This document shows, piece after piece, positions 7,271 through 10,000 of a stretch of 10,000 bases of DNA. Every line of letters starts with the position of its first letter. Position 1 is the first letter of the stretch. The position numbers and the translations under genes were made by a program. Source of the DNA: Eimeria necatrix (lineage: Eukaryota > Apicomplexa > Conoidasida > Eucoccidiorida > Eimeriidae); the NCBI RefSeq assembly GCF_000499385.1, contig NW_013654339.1:1-10000 (forward strand). The letters run 5' to 3'. A model generated the notes under the pieces. The model did not search any database, was not told the origin of the DNA, and saw only the letters and a list, made by a program, of their open reading frames with translations.

Positions 7271-7669
7271 GCGCATCGCAGCAGCAGCAGCAGCAGCAGC
7301 AGCGACGAAAGCCGCAGCAGCAGCAGCAGCAACAAGAATAGCAACACAGCCGCAGCAGAGGCAGCAGCAACGGCAACAGCACCAGCAACGAAAGCAGCAG
7401 CAGCAACAACTGAAGTAGTAGCAACAGCAGCAACGGCAGCAACTGGAGTAGCAGCAGCAGCTGCAGCAGCAGCAGCAGCAGCAACACCAACAGCATTTAT
7501 GACAAACTTAGGGACACTTCGAGAAACAAACAAACAGAGTCAAATGGGGGGCAGCAACACCGCCTGCTGCTGCTGCTGCTGCTGCAGTCCTTGCTGCAGC
7601 AGCAGGCGTGCCTGTTGCTGCTGCTGCAGCTCTTCTCATTGCAGCAGCGGTTTTTCCTGCTGCTGCTGA
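7271..7669 (+). CDS. Possible coding segment, Ala/Thr-rich
   Basis: A stop-free plus-strand frame runs from 7271 to the TGA at 7667-7669. It starts in a CAG tract (poly-Ser), passes through a degenerate GCA/ACA/GTA region (Ala, Thr, Val, Glu), then reads FMTNLGTLRETNKQSQMGGSN at 7496-7558, which is not repeat-derived, before poly-Cys. It could be a 3' exon of the plus-strand gene, convergent with ALG11. No clear donor joins it upstream, and the frame may be chance openness of a degenerate repeat. Confidence 0.25.
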   Translation, partial: AHRSSSSSSSSDESRSSSSSNKNSNTAAAEAAATATAPATKAAAATTEVVATAATAATGVAAAAAAAAAAATPTAFMTNLGTLRETNKQSQMGGSNTACCCCCCCSPCCSSRRACCCCCSSSHCSSGFSCCC

Positions 7670-7717
7670 CTGCACTGCAGCGCCGCAGCTATTACGAGCG
7701 CAGCAGAAGTTGTTCGC

Positions 7718-7752
<35 letters not shown>
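7670..7752. other. 3' flank of ALG11
   Basis: This short stretch lies past the ALG11 stop codon (TAA, complement of 7753-7755) and contains CTG tracts. It should include the ALG11 3' UTR. No poly(A) signal was recognised. Confidence 0.4.
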
Positions 7753-8081
7753 TTACTGCTGCTGCGGTTGCGGCTGCTCTTTGGGCGGGGCTGCAGCAGC
7801 AAAGACCTGCAGCTGCAGCACTTGAGCTGCTGAAGCTGCTGCTGCAGCATCTGCAGAGAATCGCCACAGAGACTTTGAGGCCCTTTTGAGAACTGGAGCT
7901 ATGACCTTCTCTGCTGCTGCTGCTGCCTCTGCCGTTGCTGCTGCTGCTGCTGCTGCTGCAGGCGGCTGCAGCAGCGCGAGGCTGCAGCAAGCAGCAAAGG
8001 CGTAGGTGTCTGTACACAAAAATCCATATTCCCCCTCACAGCGCAGCGCCACCTTCTTGGCTTCTGCTAGCTGCTGCATTG

Positions 8082-8133
<52 letters not shown>

Positions 8134-8285
8134 AGCAGCAGCAGCAACAGCAGCAGATGGGCGAGCTATGAGGATGTCTGTCTCGGGGCCGCCGCTGCAG
8201 TGGGCGACGCAGCAGCAGCCAGCAGCAAGCAGCTGCACCACCGCAATTCCAAAGTGCTCCTCTTGCATGCAGTGCAGCCCCACCT

Positions 8286-8328
<43 letters not shown>

Positions 8329-8625
8329 AGGCAGCAGCAGCGTACAGGGTCGTAGAGAAACAAAAACAGACAGAAAGAGACACGAAAGACAAGTGCAGCA
8401 GCAGAGAAGCAAATGGAGAGCCTGCGAGACAGGCAGAGCAGCGCGTCGTAGCAGCAGCAGCAGCCGCTGCTGCTGCTGCTGCTGCAGCTGCTGCAGCAGC
8501 AGACTGACCTTTGCAGTCCGCAGCATGTGCTGCAGCAGCAGATCGCTCGGGTTAACTAAAAAGAAGCAAAAGGCTTCTGCTGCATCCTCGCACTTCATGA
8601 CTGCTGCAATTTTCTCCTCGATTGC

Positions 8626-8679
<54 letters not shown>

Positions 8680-9025
8680 CGTCACATTGAGGGGCGCTGC
8701 GTCGCGTAGAGCTGGCAGCAGCAGCGTCTCGCCCCTCAGGGCTGCTGCTGCTGCTTCTTCCTCCTCTTTACTGCTGCAGCAGCAGCAGCTACTGTAGCAG
8801 CAGCAGCAGCTGCTGCTGCTGCTGCTGCAGCCTTGGGCCACAGCTCTGCAGTGCTGCAGCAAACGCCAGTCTGCTGCGCCCCGCACGGAGCCGCACAGCA
8901 GCAAGTGGGTGTGGGGCGGCAGCAGCAGCGGGAACGAGGTGTACATACACCTCAGGATTTCTATTTGCTGCTGCTGCCTCTTCTCTGGCCTGAACTGGCC
9001 CAGAGATATTATGCGGTTCTTCCGC

Positions 9026-9061
<36 letters not shown>

Positions 9062-9352
9062 AGCTGTTCGTGCTGCTGCTGCTGCGCGTCTTGCTGTGCC
9101 GAAGCTTCTGGCAGCAGCGTCCACTCATCTTGCAGCTCATCTTGCTGCTGCTGCAGCTGCTGCAGCAGCTGTTTCTGCTGCTGCTGCACCTGCTGCTGCA
9201 GCTCCTTTGACAGACACGGGGGGTAGCAAACGGGAGCAAGCAGTTTGTTGCTGCAATTTTCTTTGCTGCTGCTGCTGCTGCTGCTGCCTGCTGCTACGGC
9301 TGCCAATTTCTGCTGCGTCCACTTGCTGTTGCAGCAGCAGCAATTGAGTGGA

Positions 9353-9384
<32 letters not shown>

Positions 9385-9475
9385 CAGCAAAGTGCGCAGC
9401 AGCCAGCTGTACGAGCGCCACAGCGCCCACCGGTACGCACGTCGCAGCTTAGCACTTAAAGCACGGCCCTGCTGC

Positions 9476-9516
<41 letters not shown>

Positions 9517-9668
9517 CTGAGCTTCCTCAGAAGTGCAAATCTGCGAGCTCGGTGCTTCTGCAGCAGCTGCAGCACAGTCGTCTGCAGCAGCAGCAGCTGC
9601 TGCAGGAGACTGTACAAATGGATAGTGAATGTACACGGATAGGCCAGTTAAGCCCTCGTGTTGCTGCC

Positions 9669-9715
<47 letters not shown>

Positions 9716-10000
9716 GAGGAGCTCCGGGGCGGGGCAATTAGAGCAGCCAGAAGCACAGCGAGCTGCTGCTGCAGCCGCTGCAGCGGCTGCAGCAGCAGCA
9801 GCAGCAGCAGCTGCGCCCCAGGAAGCCCCGTGGTGTCTGCTAGCCGTGAGGGCAGCAGCCGCAGCAGCGCCTCAGCAGCAACAGCAGCAGCACCAAACAT
9901 CTGCAGCAGCAGCGAGAAGCAGCAAGAGTAGTAGCTGGGGTCCGCCAGCCAGCCAAGCCGCAGCGGCACAAGCACCAAAGGACTGCTGCTGCTGCTGCTG
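7753..10000 (-). CDS. ALG11: ALG11 alpha-1,2-mannosyltransferase (5' partial)
   Basis: ALG11 uses GDP-mannose to add the fourth and fifth mannoses to the dolichol-linked oligosaccharide on the cytosolic face of the ER, for N-glycosylation. Exons on the complement: 8509-10000 (open to the window edge) and 7753-8283. Family landmarks in order: AAEALLRLLPSRLADTTG; SVYIHYPF (about 9612-9635); NSKWTQQKL (about 9305-9331); VCYPPC (about 9215-9232); SLGQFRPEK (about 8980-9006); VGLHCMQEEHFGIAVVQLLAAG from 8283; SGGPETDIL; GEYGFL; and near the end LWRFSADAAAAASAAQVL. The N-terminal part of the family (glycine-rich GGGGER motif region) is outside the window. Long Gln, Ala and Ser runs sit between conserved blocks, so the protein is far longer than yeast or human ALG11. 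The second Glu of the GT4 EX7E motif is Gln here (8233-8235). A stretch near 8776-8830 could hold another short intron. Confidence 0.92.
8284..8508 (-). other. ALG11 intron, 225 bp, phase 0, no in-frame stop
   Basis: The donor is AAG/GTCAGT at 8508. The acceptor is a (CTG)n tract ending CTGCAG/GTG at 8284-8285, with a strong pyrimidine tract upstream (about 8340-8400). Removal joins LRTAK to VGLHCMQEEHFGI, restoring the uninterrupted family pattern. The intron is exactly 75 codons without a stop, so naive gene finding reads through it as a Leu/Cys-rich insert. Confidence 0.8.
8936..8953. repeat. Palindrome GAGGTGTA-CA-TACACCTC
   Basis: Eight-base perfect arms surround a 2-base centre, within ALG11 coding sequence (it encodes part of RCMYTS on the minus strand). 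It resembles GAGGTGC-AG-GCACCTC at 93-108 and the palindrome at 1578-1591. Confidence 0.85.
9670..9714. repeat. CTG tract (poly-Gln of ALG11)
   Basis: An almost pure CTG run on the plus strand gives CAG on the ALG11 sense strand. It encodes poly-Gln just upstream of the SVYIHYP block. Comparable poly-Gln tracts of the same gene are at about 9469-9520, 9358-9385, 9027-9063 and 8084-8133. Confidence 0.95.

Noticed and set aside
1..10000. tRNA, rRNA or transposase genes
   Set aside because: No tRNA-like cloverleaf, rRNA core sequence, terminal repeats or transposase/reverse transcriptase motifs were seen on either strand.

Overview
The window looks like nuclear DNA of a coccidian apicomplexan, most likely Eimeria. 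Two repeat families dominate. (CAG/CTG)n tracts occur every few tens to hundreds of bases and are translated as poly-Gln, poly-Ala and poly-Ser inside genes. Short interstitial arrays of the telomere-type heptamer AAACCCT/TTTAGGG occur at 707-743, 1209-1232, 1858-1934 and 2067-2119. Both are established hallmarks of repeat-rich segments of Eimeria chromosomes. Genes are split by GT-AG introns, mostly with GTGAG-type donors and CTGCAG acceptors. The genus call is inference; no sequence search was run.

Layout. (1) 221-2778, minus strand: a gene of eight exons, six of them shorter than 130 bp, that I reconstructed from splice sites, reading phase and family pattern. It encodes a roughly 327-residue multi-pass VTT-domain (TVP38/TMEM64, 'SNARE-associated Golgi') membrane protein. 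All telomere-type arrays of the window lie in four of its seven introns. (2) 2779-3327: a repeat-bearing interval between divergent genes. (3) 3328-6348, perhaps to 6915, plus strand: a three- or four-exon gene for a long homopolymer-rich protein with a short coiled coil and two CxxC pairs; I do not recognise the family. Its second intron holds a 60-bp minisatellite. (4) About 6436-7752: low-complexity DNA with conflicting splice-like signals on both strands and one possible plus-strand coding segment. (5) 7753-10000, minus strand, 5' end beyond the window: ALG11, the GT4-family mannosyltransferase of lipid-linked oligosaccharide synthesis, heavily interrupted by poly-Gln, poly-Ala and poly-Ser and with one intron at 8284-8508.

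ALG11 and the VTT protein both act at membranes of the early secretory system, but nothing shows they work together; this is ordinary eukaryotic gene order. The most interesting features are structural. Telomere-type arrays sit in introns with the G-rich strand as the sense strand. Repeat polarity tends to be CAG on the sense strand in exons and CTG in introns. Introns tend to end in CTG tracts closed by CAG. Many long open frames here are only CAG/CTG tracts read in all six frames and were left out.
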